This document shows positions 17,563 to 26,276 of a stretch of 64,000 bases of DNA, in pieces. The position numbers and the translations under genes were made by a program. The notes under the pieces were generated by a model. The model did not search any database, was not told the DNA's origin, and saw only the letters and a list, made by a program, of their open reading frames with translations. Numbering within the stretch: position 1 is the stretch's first letter; each line of letters starts with the position of its first letter. This DNA is from Bacteroidales bacterium UBA1176 (lineage in GTDB: Bacteria; Bacteroidota; Bacteroidia; Bacteroidales; WCHB1-69): NCBI GenBank assembly GCA_002311645.1, contig DBYW01000011.1:210-64209 (forward strand), in the 5' to 3' direction.

Positions 17563-19203
17563 ATGATGAAAAGAGTGCTATTGACTGTGGTAGCTGCCGT
17601 TTGTCTGACGGCGCCTCTCGCTGCCCAAAATGATTTTGAAATTGCGAAGAATGTGGACATTTTCGTCTCCATTCTCAAGGAACTAAATGATAAGTATGCT
17701 GACGAGATTTCGCCTGGCGCGTTGACGCAGACCGCCATTGATGCGATGCTCAACTCGTTGGATCCCTATACGGTTTACTACCCAGAGTCGGAGATAGAGG
17801 ATTTCCGTATGATGACCACTGGCCAGTATGGTGGTATTGGGGCGCTTATCCAACAGCATGGCAAGGATGTGGTGATTTCCGAGCCCTACGAAGGAACCCC
17901 TTCCCAAAAGTCCGGTCTTCGTGCCGGCGACGTGGTTCGCAAGGTGAATGGCCAATCCCTCGAAGGCAAGAACTCCTCCGACGTGAGTGCGGCTATGAAA
18001 GGCCAGCCTGGATCTACCCTCGTGTTGGAGGTCTTTCGTCCGTCGGAGAATAAAAACCTTACTTTCAACATTGTTCGTGAAGAGATCAAGATGCCCAACA
18101 TCCCGTATTCTGGTATGTTGGACAAGGAGATCGGCTATGTGAAACTTGACCAGTTCACCGAGAAGGCCAGCTCTGAGGTGCGCGAGGCTTTCCTCAAACT
18201 CAAGGAGCAAGGCATGAAATATTTTATCCTTGACCTACGCGACAATGGCGGCGGTCTCTTGAACGAAGCAGTCAACATTATGAACATCTTCGTGGACAAA
18301 GGCGTACAAATTGTCGAGACCAAGGGCAAAATTCCTGAACTGCAGCGCGTTCATAAAACTATGGCACCCGCAACAGACAAGGATATCCCGGTGGTTGTTC
18401 TTGTGAATGACCATAGCGCCTCTGCTTCCGAGATTGTCTCGGGCGCTTTCCAAGACCTCGACCGCGGTGTCATCGTTGGCAAGAAGAGTTTTGGCAAGGG
18501 ATTGGTGCAGAATGTGTTGCCCCTTGATTACAATACTTCTTTGAAAATTACGGTCGCCAAATATTATATTCCTTCCGGACGTTGCGTGCAAAATATCGAA
18601 TATTTCGACAAGGATACTACTAAGGGTGCCTTCAAGATCCCTGATTCCTTGGCGGTTGCTTATAAGACGAAAAACGGACGCACCGTTTACGACAAAGGCG
18701 GCGTCGAACCTGACGTGATTACCGAAGATAGTCTGCTGAGCGAGATTTTGCTTTCGTTGGTGACGCATAACCTCGTTTTTGACTTTGCGAACGATTATCG
18801 TGCCAAGCATGAGTCTATTCCGCCCGCCGATCAGTTTACGGTAGATGACAAGCTCTATCAGGATTTTGTCGACTTTTTGAAGGACAAGGACTACTCCTAT
18901 AAGACTGTCACCGAGGAGCTGCTTGAGAAACTCAAAACGGCTGCGCAGGAAGATCGTGTCTTCAAGGACATTGAGCCCTATTACAATCAGTTGAAAGAAA
19001 AACTCAAACAGGAGAAGTCGGAGGATCTTACTCGTTATAAGGATGAAATCCGTAAATACCTGGCTTCGGAGATTGTAGTGCGTTACTACTATCAGAAGGG
19101 CCGCATCATCAATATGCTTAGCGAAGATAATGACATCGCTGTCGCCAAGGCCATCCTGCTTGACAAGGCTCGCTATAACTCTATTCTCTCCCCAAAAAAA
19201 TAG
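17563..19203 (+). CDS. Periplasmic S41 carboxyl-terminal processing protease
   Basis: A 546-residue protein with a signal peptide (residues 1-21, ending PLAAQ). The PDZ domain covers about residues 85-170 (GGIGALIQ, SGLRAGDVVRKVNG). The S41 core includes YVKLDQFTEKASSEV and LDLRDNGGGLL; the likely Ser/Lys dyad is Ser287 (in SASASE) and Lys312 (in GKKSFGKG), 25 residues apart as in Tsp/Prc. The 150-residue C-terminal helical extension is usual for Bacteroidota homologues. It probably trims or degrades envelope proteins. The start is set by the signal peptide and the promoter; an ATG at 17521 lies upstream of the promoter. The next gene follows after 6 nt. Confidence 0.92.
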   Translation: MMKRVLLTVVAAVCLTAPLAAQNDFEIAKNVDIFVSILKELNDKYADEISPGALTQTAIDAMLNSLDPYTVYYPESEIEDFRMMTTGQYGGIGALIQQHGKDVVISEPYEGTPSQKSGLRAGDVVRKVNGQSLEGKNSSDVSAAMKGQPGSTLVLEVFRPSENKNLTFNIVREEIKMPNIPYSGMLDKEIGYVKLDQFTEKASSEVREAFLKLKEQGMKYFILDLRDNGGGLLNEAVNIMNIFVDKGVQIVETKGKIPELQRVHKTMAPATDKDIPVVVLVNDHSASASEIVSGAFQDLDRGVIVGKKSFGKGLVQNVLPLDYNTSLKITVAKYYIPSGRCVQNIEYFDKDTTKGAFKIPDSLAVAYKTKNGRTVYDKGGVEPDVITEDSLLSEILLSLVTHNLVFDFANDYRAKHESIPPADQFTVDDKLYQDFVDFLKDKDYSYKTVTEELLEKLKTAAQEDRVFKDIEPYYNQLKEKLKQEKSEDLTRYKDEIRKYLASEIVVRYYYQKGRIINMLSEDNDIAVAKAILLDKARYNSILSPKK

Positions 19204-19209
19204 CCTGAT

Positions 19210-20727
19210 TTGACGCGAGAACTCTTTCATCATAAAGTCTACCTGTTTGGCACGATGGTGCTGGTCGCCTCCATGCCGCTGTCCCATTTCTCCATGGGGC
19301 TGACTTCATTCATCCTTTTTTTGAATTGGATTGCGGAGTGGAATTGGAAAGACAAATGGAACAATCTGAAAGCCAACAAGGAAGGCCTTATATTTGCCGG
19401 TCTTTTCGTGGCATGCCTCTTGGGCCTTGTTAAAACGGAAAATTGGGCGTTCGCCTCGCACAACTTACTGTCCAAGCTGCCATTGTTTTTTGCCCCGATA
19501 GTGGTCATTACGACCAAGCCTTTTACCAAGAAGGAGTTGGATTGGATTCTGAACACATTTGTCGTCAGCACGGCATTCTGCTGCGTCTGTTCTGTCATCT
19601 ATTGGCTGACCCATACCGTATCCAATATCCGGGAAATCTCGATTTTCATCGACCACATTCGTTTCAGCTTGTGCATTGACCTGTCCATCACGTTCTGTTT
19701 CTATTTCCTCACCCGGAGCCGCCAATGGCACTGGTTGAATTGGATGTATTTGGCTGTGATGGTTTTCTTCGTCGGGTATCTGTTCTTTGCCCAAACCTTG
19801 ACGGGCATTGTCATTTTGGCCGTTCTTTGTGTGGTGTTCTTGTTCTACGCCTTGATTTCCATGCCGTCAGGCTGGATTCGCGCCGTCTCGTTGTCCCTGC
19901 TCACGGCGGCTATTGTTGCAGGCACTGTCTATACCAGTCGGATTTGTGTCAAATATTTTAAGAACCAAGACCTCACGATTACGGAGACTCAGACGGCGTT
20001 GGGGAACGCGTACGAATTTGACGAAGAGACGCCCGTGGAAAGTGGGCACCGCATCGGCTATTATGTGTGCAAGCCTGAGTTGCAGGCAGCATGGGCTCTC
20101 CGGTCCGACTCCCTGTACAACAGCTATCTGGAACAAACCCTGATACGTTATCTCAATTCCAAGGGCCTGCACAAGGACTATGCCGGTGTGATGGCTTTGG
20201 ATGAGGATGATATTCGCAATGTGGAGCGCTACATTGCCAATTATGATTACACCCGTCCGTTTGGCCTTCGCCGCGTGCTTTACCAGAATTTCTTCAGCCT
20301 GTCAATGTTTTGGCAATATCGCTATATTGATAACTCCACACTGTTGCAGCGCATCGAGTTATGGCGTGCCTCCGCTGCAGTCATAGAGGATAACTGGCTG
20401 TTAGGGGTCGGTGTGGGCGATTTCAAGGCAGCCTTGGACGAACAATTAGCTGCACAGAATTCAACCATCGCTTACAAGCAAAACCGTGGCAGTCACCAAC
20501 AATTCCTTACATATTGGCTGATGGGCGGCATTTTCTTGGTGGTATATTTCTTGTTTGTCCTTGTGTTTCCCTTCCTCAAAATGCGCAACAAGGTCACGCT
20601 TCTCTATATTGCCCTTATAGTCATTATTTTTGTGTCTTGTTTTGGCGAGGACACGTTAGAAACGCAAACAGGACGGATGCTGTTTTCTGTGTTTGCACCC
20701 ATCCTGTTGTTTAGCTTGGATGATTAG
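19210..20727 (+). CDS. O-antigen ligase/polymerase family membrane protein
   Basis: A 505-residue polytopic protein with about ten hydrophobic segments and a large soluble loop (about residues 250-400), the plan of Wzy/WaaL (O-antigen_lig) proteins. The loop ends in ELWRASAAVIEDNWLLGVGVGDF, a region conserved in this family. It would polymerise or ligate surface glycan on the periplasmic face. The start shown is TTG, 6 nt after the protease gene; ATG at 19255 would cut into the first membrane segment. The leftward run that follows includes sugar-nucleotide and polyprenyl-transferase genes, which supports a glycan role. Polymerase versus ligase cannot be decided here. Confidence 0.82.
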   Translation: MTRELFHHKVYLFGTMVLVASMPLSHFSMGLTSFILFLNWIAEWNWKDKWNNLKANKEGLIFAGLFVACLLGLVKTENWAFASHNLLSKLPLFFAPIVVITTKPFTKKELDWILNTFVVSTAFCCVCSVIYWLTHTVSNIREISIFIDHIRFSLCIDLSITFCFYFLTRSRQWHWLNWMYLAVMVFFVGYLFFAQTLTGIVILAVLCVVFLFYALISMPSGWIRAVSLSLLTAAIVAGTVYTSRICVKYFKNQDLTITETQTALGNAYEFDEETPVESGHRIGYYVCKPELQAAWALRSDSLYNSYLEQTLIRYLNSKGLHKDYAGVMALDEDDIRNVERYIANYDYTRPFGLRRVLYQNFFSLSMFWQYRYIDNSTLLQRIELWRASAAVIEDNWLLGVGVGDFKAALDEQLAAQNSTIAYKQNRGSHQQFLTYWLMGGIFLVVYFLFVLVFPFLKMRNKVTLLYIALIVIIFVSCFGEDTLETQTGRMLFSVFAPILLFSLDD

Positions 20728-20785
20728 ATTTGCAACGACGGAGTGTCGGTTATCTCCTGTCGTGTAAAGGTAATTCCGAAAAAAC

Positions 20786-21532
20786 TTATTTGAGGTCGAA
20801 TTCGAATGTGTCGCCCGGTTTCTTTTCCGTCGGTTTTTTGCCATAACGGAGTACAATCATCTTGCGGGTGCCGCGCAGCGTGATGCGCTCGTGGTCAACC
20901 CAAAGGGCGGTGCCTTCGCGCAGGCCGGCGACGGTGCGCTCCTGGTTGACAGCCAAGTATTCGTTGATGCGCACTTGGCGGGTCTCGCCGCCGTGACGGA
21001 TGGCGTCGTTTATTTTCTCGGGATACGGGTCAATGTAGTGCGGGTTGATCTGGAAGGGCACCAGGTCGAGACATTTGAAACTCTCGGGCATGACAATGGG
21101 CATGTCGTTGGTGGTGCAGAGGGTGGGGCAGGCCACATTGGAACCGGCGCTCCAGCCGATGTAGGGCGTGCCTTCCATGACCTTGCGGCGGATAGGCTCG
21201 ATAAGTTTGTTGCGGTGCAACTCGGCGACCAGATGGAAGGTGTTGCCGCCACCCACCACGATGATGTCGGCCTTCTCGATGACCTTGGCGGGATCTTTGG
21301 CACTGTGGACGGAATTGATCTTCTTGCCGAATTGCTTGAACACATTCTGCACGCGCTCCGTATAGGCATCATAGCTGGCGGGATAGACCTTGCCGGCCAC
21401 ATCCACGCCTGCGTAAGGCACAAACGCCACGTTTTTGCCCATGCCTTGCATGAACTCTTCCAAAAGAGGTTGGCACCAACCTAAATAGGGTTCCTTGTAA
21501 TTGGTGGAATTGCTGATCAGTAGTAATTTCAT
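20786..21532 (-). CDS. pepE: Dipeptidase E (peptidase S51)
   Basis: A 248-residue cytoplasmic alpha-aspartyl dipeptidase. Family motifs are FVPYAGV, IIVVGGGNTFHLV and YIGWSAGSNVACPT, with the nucleophile Ser in GWSAGSN and a candidate His in INPHYIDPY. It has no signal peptide. Its stop is 58 nt from the convergent ligase/polymerase gene. It is the last gene of the leftward run and probably recycles Asp-X dipeptides. Confidence 0.93.
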   Translation of the reverse strand: MKLLLISNSTNYKEPYLGWCQPLLEEFMQGMGKNVAFVPYAGVDVAGKVYPASYDAYTERVQNVFKQFGKKINSVHSAKDPAKVIEKADIIVVGGGNTFHLVAELHRNKLIEPIRRKVMEGTPYIGWSAGSNVACPTLCTTNDMPIVMPESFKCLDLVPFQINPHYIDPYPEKINDAIRHGGETRQVRINEYLAVNQERTVAGLREGTALWVDHERITLRGTRKMIVLRYGKKPTEKKPGDTFEFDLK

Positions 21533-21596
21533 ATCGAATATATTTTAAATGTGTATGTTTTTGAATTATGATGCGGGCTTTTGCCTGCTGTATGTC

Positions 21597-22472
21597 CTAA
21601 ATTTTTAATTGTGCTAATTTCTCCACCACGTAAGGCCTGTCTTCCTTGTAGGTGACACCGAACCATTCGGCATCGCAGGGCAGCACCTTGACACGGGCAT
21701 CGCCGCGCGCCATGAGGGTGGCGATGACATTGGGTATTGGGTATTCCGCCGTGATGTTGTCTTGGTTGGCCTTCATGAACTCCACGAACTGCTCCTGCAA
21801 GGCGTCGAAGAAGCCGGGTGTGAAGCCCCAGAAATTCATGGAGACAGGCTCGTCGCCGACAAAGTGGTTGTACAGTCCCTCTTCGATGTTCTCAATGCCT
21901 TTGTCGGTGTAGCCGATTTTGTGGTTCTCCACGATGTCGGTCAGGAAGCCTTGCTCATTTGTGCGGCACACACCGCGCGAGACGGTGCCGTTGCGAGATA
22001 GCGTCTTGTTGAGGCGATAACCCACCATTGAGTATGTCGGGGGCACTGTCGGCTCGCTGTTGAGCAGGAAATCTGCCATCACTTTGAAGGCCTGCCGCCC
22101 GTAGAAGTCATCGGCATTGATGACAGTGAAAGGTTCATGGATGGCGTTACGTGCCACCAAGATGGCATGTGCCGTGCCGTAGGGCTTCTTCCGCTCCGGA
22201 TTGACCGTGAAACCCTCGGGCAGCAGGTCAAGTTCCTGAAAAACGTATGCAACAGCTATTTTGTCCGCATATCGGGGCATGATGTGCTGCTTGAAATCCT
22301 CTTCCATGGAACGGCGTATCACGAAAACAACCTTTCCAAAGCCGCATTCCCAGGCGAAACGGACGGAATAGTCCATGATGGTCTCACCATGGGGTCCCAT
22401 CGGATCCAGCTGCTTGAGTCCACCATAACGGCTGCCCATGCCGGCAGCTAAAATTAGTAATGTAGGGGTCAT
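21597..22472 (-). CDS. Sugar-phosphate nucleotidyltransferase
   Basis: A 291-residue protein with the NTP-transferase signature LAAGMGSRYGGLKQLDPMG at residues 8-26 and a metal-binding Asp pair in FTVINADDFYG. The fold is that of UTP-glucose-1-phosphate uridylyltransferase-like enzymes; the exact sugar is not determinable. The C-terminus (DAEWFGVTYKEDRPYV) matches a group common in Bacteroidota. It probably supplies an activated sugar for the glycan genes around it. Confidence 0.88.
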   Translation of the reverse strand: MTPTLLILAAGMGSRYGGLKQLDPMGPHGETIMDYSVRFAWECGFGKVVFVIRRSMEEDFKQHIMPRYADKIAVAYVFQELDLLPEGFTVNPERKKPYGTAHAILVARNAIHEPFTVINADDFYGRQAFKVMADFLLNSEPTVPPTYSMVGYRLNKTLSRNGTVSRGVCRTNEQGFLTDIVENHKIGYTDKGIENIEEGLYNHFVGDEPVSMNFWGFTPGFFDALQEQFVEFMKANQDNITAEYPIPNVIATLMARGDARVKVLPCDAEWFGVTYKEDRPYVVEKLAQLKI

Positions 22473-22490
22473 ATTAGAGGTTTGTGTTTA

Positions 22491-22552
22491 GTGATCAGTG
22501 ATTAGTGAACAGTGATCAGTGATCAGTTTTCAACTATTAACTATTAACTATT
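22491..22552. repeat. Two degenerate tandem repeats (GTGATCA and CTATTAA phrases)
   Basis: 22491-22528 is built from GTGATCAGTGAT-like units and 22533-22552 from CTATTAA units. Together they fill the gap between the nucleotidyltransferase and the PP-loop gene, touching the stop codon of the latter. Confidence 0.75.
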
Positions 22553-23852
22553 ACGGTGCCATGTTTATGTAGTCTTCCATCAGTTCGTCGTCGAGTTGGG
22601 CGAGTTGGGCGTTGATGTAATGCTTGATGAGATATAGGTCTTTGTGGCTTTCGAGGATGCGGTGGATGGCCTCATTGACCTCCCGCAGGGTGCCGACACA
22701 CTCGAATGGCTTGTATGGACTGAGTCCGGTCAGCTCATCGAAGGTGTGTTCCAAAGAGGGCTTGTCGAGCAGGTCTTCCCCGAAGATTTTAATCATTTCT
22801 TCTCGCGGAATGAACGGAGAGAGGATGATGTAGGCGAAGAGGCATTTGGGACAGTTGCAGCACCATTTGTTCTCCTTACTCCCCGCATTGCAGCTCTTGA
22901 AAACCGGAAAATATTGGGGGTGTTGGGCAAAACGTTCGGCAATCTGCAACTCGGTGAGCGGGCGCAGGTGACTGTAATAATGGTTGCAGTCGCCCATGAA
23001 ATCGCGGACATATTCGCGGAAGTCTTCTTCGAATTCCAACGATTTGGAGTATTGATGATTGACGTATGTGCCGGGGATGGTCGGCTCGTTGGCGGACGAT
23101 TCGTTGGAGAGGGCCACGTCGCGGATGCCTGTGATTGCGCTCAACAGGGTGGTGTAGAAGGCCAACATTGCGGAGAAGGGAGTGTGGCCGTTAAGGTATC
23201 CTTCGCGGTTGAGTTCGAGCAGCTTGGGATCGATTTGGCGCTCGAGGATGATAATGTCTTCAGGTGTCACGAACCCAGCGATACGCGCGCAGTCGAGTGT
23301 GGCGCCGCGCGGGTTGATGATGAAGGGCACCACTTCGCGTTCGCGGCGCAGTTCTTCAAGCGTCACGACGGAGTCCTTGCCGCCACCGATGGGTACGATG
23401 ACGCGCTGGCTGTCGTCTGCATGGGGAAAAGTGGTTGTCGAAGCATCGGGTGCATCGTCCGGGAACTCGAAATTGAGGAAGTCCCAGTGGTTGGAATGAA
23501 TGTGGTTCTTGAAAAAGAACTCGCCCAAACCGTTCCAATAGAGTTTCCTCCAGAAAAACTGCTGCTCTTCGGATATCTTGAACCCATGGATGCACAATCG
23601 CGGACTGCAGGTGCATTTCCAATAGCTGATCAACTCAATCATGCCGATGTTGAAAACAATGCCGTCCAAGATTGCCAGGTTTGCAGGCCACTGGGCGTAC
23701 TTGCCGGGCTTCAGAACCATATGCGGCTTGAAATGAATTTCATCTCCAATCTGAAAATGGAATTCAATATGAAGAGCGTTGTCTTTCAGTTCGTAGGTAT
23801 AAGAAGAATAATCAAATCTTGGATATTTTTCTCTCAGTTCTTCAAAACTCAT
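22551..23852 (-). CDS. PP-loop ATPase-like protein, candidate MurL-type epimerase
   Basis: A 433-residue cytoplasmic protein. PIGGGKDS at residues 154-161 is a variant of the PP-loop SGGxDS motif, implying ATP-dependent adenylation. A cysteine cluster at 321-337 (C-x9-CC-x-C-x2-C) may bind zinc. VNHQYSKSLEFE and the overall layout recall UDP-MurNAc-L-Ala-L-Glu epimerase (MurL), which adenylates the terminal Glu; that identification is from memory and is a hypothesis. It is 3 nt from the upstream sugar-transferase gene, so the two are probably co-translated, which also allows a role in glycan modification. Confidence 0.6.
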   Translation of the reverse strand: MSFEELREKYPRFDYSSYTYELKDNALHIEFHFQIGDEIHFKPHMVLKPGKYAQWPANLAILDGIVFNIGMIELISYWKCTCSPRLCIHGFKISEEQQFFWRKLYWNGLGEFFFKNHIHSNHWDFLNFEFPDDAPDASTTTFPHADDSQRVIVPIGGGKDSVVTLEELRREREVVPFIINPRGATLDCARIAGFVTPEDIIILERQIDPKLLELNREGYLNGHTPFSAMLAFYTTLLSAITGIRDVALSNESSANEPTIPGTYVNHQYSKSLEFEEDFREYVRDFMGDCNHYYSHLRPLTELQIAERFAQHPQYFPVFKSCNAGSKENKWCCNCPKCLFAYIILSPFIPREEMIKIFGEDLLDKPSLEHTFDELTGLSPYKPFECVGTLREVNEAIHRILESHKDLYLIKHYINAQLAQLDDELMEDYINMAP

Positions 23853-23855
23853 TGT

Positions 23856-25277
23856 TTATTTCCCTTCTTTCTTTAGTACGATTAAAACTGTGTATATCAA
23901 TATTTTGATATCCATCTGTATCGACATGTTCTCGATATAGAGCAAATCCCAGCGGAGGCGTTCGATCATCTCGTCCACATTCTCGGCGTAGCCGAACTTG
24001 ACTTGTCCCCAGGAGGTGATGCCGGGGCGGATGCCGAGCAGCAGCTTGTAGTAGGGCACGCGCTCGGAGATTTTGTCGATGTAGTATTGGCGTTCGGGAC
24101 GCGGCCCTACCAACGACATGTCGCCGATGAGGACATTGAAGAACTGCGGGGTCTCGTCGAGGCGGTATTGGCGCATGAACTTGCCAAAGGGGGTGATGCG
24201 TGTGTCGTCCTTGGAGGAGAGCATGGGACCGGACTCTTCCGCGTTGTTTTTCATGGAGCGGAATTTGATGATGTTGAAGGGCTTGCCCTTGTAGCCGATT
24301 CTCTCTTGCTTGTAAAATATAGGGCCGGGCGAGGAGCGTTTCACACCAATGGCCAAGAAGATGTAGAGCGGCAGCAGCAAAATGAGGGCTATCAGCGAAA
24401 ACAGGATGTCGAATCCGCGCTTGATGAAGCGTTGCCATGTGGGGAGATATTCCGGGGTTATGGAGATGAGCGGCTCGTACATCACGGAGCTGGTCTTGAC
24501 TGCTCCCAACAACACGTCCTGTTGCTGGGGCGTGATGTGCAGCGTGAGGTTGCCAAGGTCGCGCGCCAGGGCGATGAGCATTTCGATGTGTTTGCGCTGG
24601 CCGTTGTGCAGGGTGACAATCAGCTCCTCAATATGGTCCTTCTCGATGATGTCGGGCAATTGTTCCAATGTGCCGAGGCATACGAGATGGTCGCGCAGCA
24701 GGTCGTCAGACTGCTCGTCCACCTTGACGTATCCGATGAGGAAGTTGCCGGGCGCCGGTTTCTGTTGCATCACGGTCTTGTAAACTTGGTGCGCGTAAGC
24801 GTCGCTGCCGATAATGAGCGTGTTGAAACCGATTTGTCCGCTGTGGATGCGGCGGTTGACGCGTGTGGTGGTGCAAACACGCGGTATGTAGGTTGTTAAA
24901 AATTGTACAGCAAAATAGAACAACATGTATCGCACATAATCTTTCGGCGATGTGACGATGTCGTCCAATATGAAGAAAAAGAAGAAAATCAGGATGCCGA
25001 AAATGGTGATGCCGAGCGTCGTGGTCAGCTCGTCAATGCGGGATTTTCTATGGATTTTGTTGTAGTATCCGATGAAGGCATGCAAGAACACCCAATAGAT
25101 CGGGCATAGCAGGATGCCCCAGAAGAATGTCTTGTCGGCCATCATGGCTTCGCCGATGCTGCTGAAAGACAAGGATTCTCCCACGAGTTTTCGATATATG
25201 TAGAGGCACACCCAGGAAATGATGGCGGCCAGTACATCGAAAAAAACGTATGAAAACAGGAGTCTCCTTTTGTTCAT
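23856..25277 (-). CDS. Polyprenyl glycosylphosphotransferase (WcaJ/bacterial sugar transferase family)
   Basis: A 473-residue membrane protein that starts a lipid-linked glycan by moving a sugar phosphate onto undecaprenyl phosphate. Four N-terminal membrane segments are followed by a soluble CoA-binding-like domain, a fifth hydrophobic segment (KRGFDILFSLIALILLLPL) and the catalytic domain with SPGPIFYKQERIGYKGKPF, FRSMKNNAE, RLDETPQF and DMSLVGPRPE. It starts 6 nt downstream of the lipoprotein gene and ends 3 nt before the PP-loop gene. This is the full two-part form rather than a catalytic-domain-only enzyme. Confidence 0.93.
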   Translation of the reverse strand: MNKRRLLFSYVFFDVLAAIISWVCLYIYRKLVGESLSFSSIGEAMMADKTFFWGILLCPIYWVFLHAFIGYYNKIHRKSRIDELTTTLGITIFGILIFFFFFILDDIVTSPKDYVRYMLFYFAVQFLTTYIPRVCTTTRVNRRIHSGQIGFNTLIIGSDAYAHQVYKTVMQQKPAPGNFLIGYVKVDEQSDDLLRDHLVCLGTLEQLPDIIEKDHIEELIVTLHNGQRKHIEMLIALARDLGNLTLHITPQQQDVLLGAVKTSSVMYEPLISITPEYLPTWQRFIKRGFDILFSLIALILLLPLYIFLAIGVKRSSPGPIFYKQERIGYKGKPFNIIKFRSMKNNAEESGPMLSSKDDTRITPFGKFMRQYRLDETPQFFNVLIGDMSLVGPRPERQYYIDKISERVPYYKLLLGIRPGITSWGQVKFGYAENVDEMIERLRWDLLYIENMSIQMDIKILIYTVLIVLKKEGK

Positions 25278-25283
25278 GCTACA

Positions 25284-26216
25284 CTATGCGGCTGGGTGGT
25301 AAATGACTTTGACGTTGTCGATTTGGAAATGTGTCTCGTTGGAACCGGCCACACCGTTGCCTGAGAAGATGATGTTGGCGTTTGTGATGGATGCGCCGGT
25401 GTAATTGTAGCCGTGAATGATGCTGGACAGGTCGAAATAGATGGTTTTCCATTTTCCATTCGAAGCATAGATGCCGCCCAATTGGTGCACGGAGTTGGGA
25501 CTTGATGCCGTGGAGAGTTTCATGCCGATGTCAATGTCGCCTTCGGTCTTGTACGTCACTTCTAAGTAGACATAGTAGTTGTAGGTGGGCAGGGCGATGT
25601 CTGTGGTGGAGACGTCGAATCTGTCAGTGGCACCGTGCAGCACGATTTCGCCCACTGTCCGTCCGTCCGCGATGGTTGGCAGGAAACTGTGCGTGCTGTA
25701 GGAGGTGTCGGTGGGAGTGAACGACGAGCTGTTGGAGAAGGTCTCGAAATAGGGGAATCGTGCGTATGCGCTGTATTTGTACACGGGCGGATTGTCCGAA
25801 ACATTGAAGGTCTCGCCGGCTTTGAGCGGCAGGTTTTGTCGCAGTACATTGAAGAAGGGATAGCCGCTGATGGTGCGCCCCATGCCGGTCTTCTTGAAAG
25901 CGGGCAGAAGCACCACCACAGAGGAGTCGCTGCCGGCAGTGTGCAACACGGGCACCTTGCAGGGCAACTGCCAGCAACCCAAGTTCTTGTTGTTTACATA
26001 GACATTGACGTGCGTGAACGAGTGCTTTTGCAAGTCGGCCAGATGCTCACTGTCGAAATTGAGGTCGTGGTCGTAATTGAACGTGCTGACATCCACGCAG
26101 TTGTTGAGATCTTCCTCCGTGATGTACAAATAAGCTGGCGTGAGGTCGGTGTCTTTGCACCCCGCACCACACAAAAGGCATGATATGATGACGAACGTAA
26201 AAATTTGTCTCCGCAT
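25284..26216 (-). CDS. Predicted lipoprotein, unknown function
   Basis: A 310-residue protein with an SPII signal peptide ending in the lipobox LCGAGC (Cys20). The rest has no motif I can name. The last 120 residues (YVYLEVTYKTEGDIDIGMKL ... HFQIDNVKVIYHP) resemble a beta-sandwich of carbohydrate-binding type. It lies 6 nt upstream of the glycosylphosphotransferase, suggesting an accessory role in the glycan operon, but this is inference. Confidence 0.7.
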   Translation of the reverse strand: MRRQIFTFVIISCLLCGAGCKDTDLTPAYLYITEEDLNNCVDVSTFNYDHDLNFDSEHLADLQKHSFTHVNVYVNNKNLGCWQLPCKVPVLHTAGSDSSVVVLLPAFKKTGMGRTISGYPFFNVLRQNLPLKAGETFNVSDNPPVYKYSAYARFPYFETFSNSSSFTPTDTSYSTHSFLPTIADGRTVGEIVLHGATDRFDVSTTDIALPTYNYYVYLEVTYKTEGDIDIGMKLSTASSPNSVHQLGGIYASNGKWKTIYFDLSSIIHGYNYTGASITNANIIFSGNGVAGSNETHFQIDNVKVIYHPAA

Positions 26217-26276
26217 AGATTAATGTTTATGTTTTGAGAAACGTTGATTTATAGTTATTATTGCAAGAGGGGAATA

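Noticed and set aside
22644..23876. 410-codon rightward frame opposite the PP-loop gene
   Set aside because: The minus-strand frame has PP-loop and Cys-cluster motifs and tight operon spacing; this one has none.
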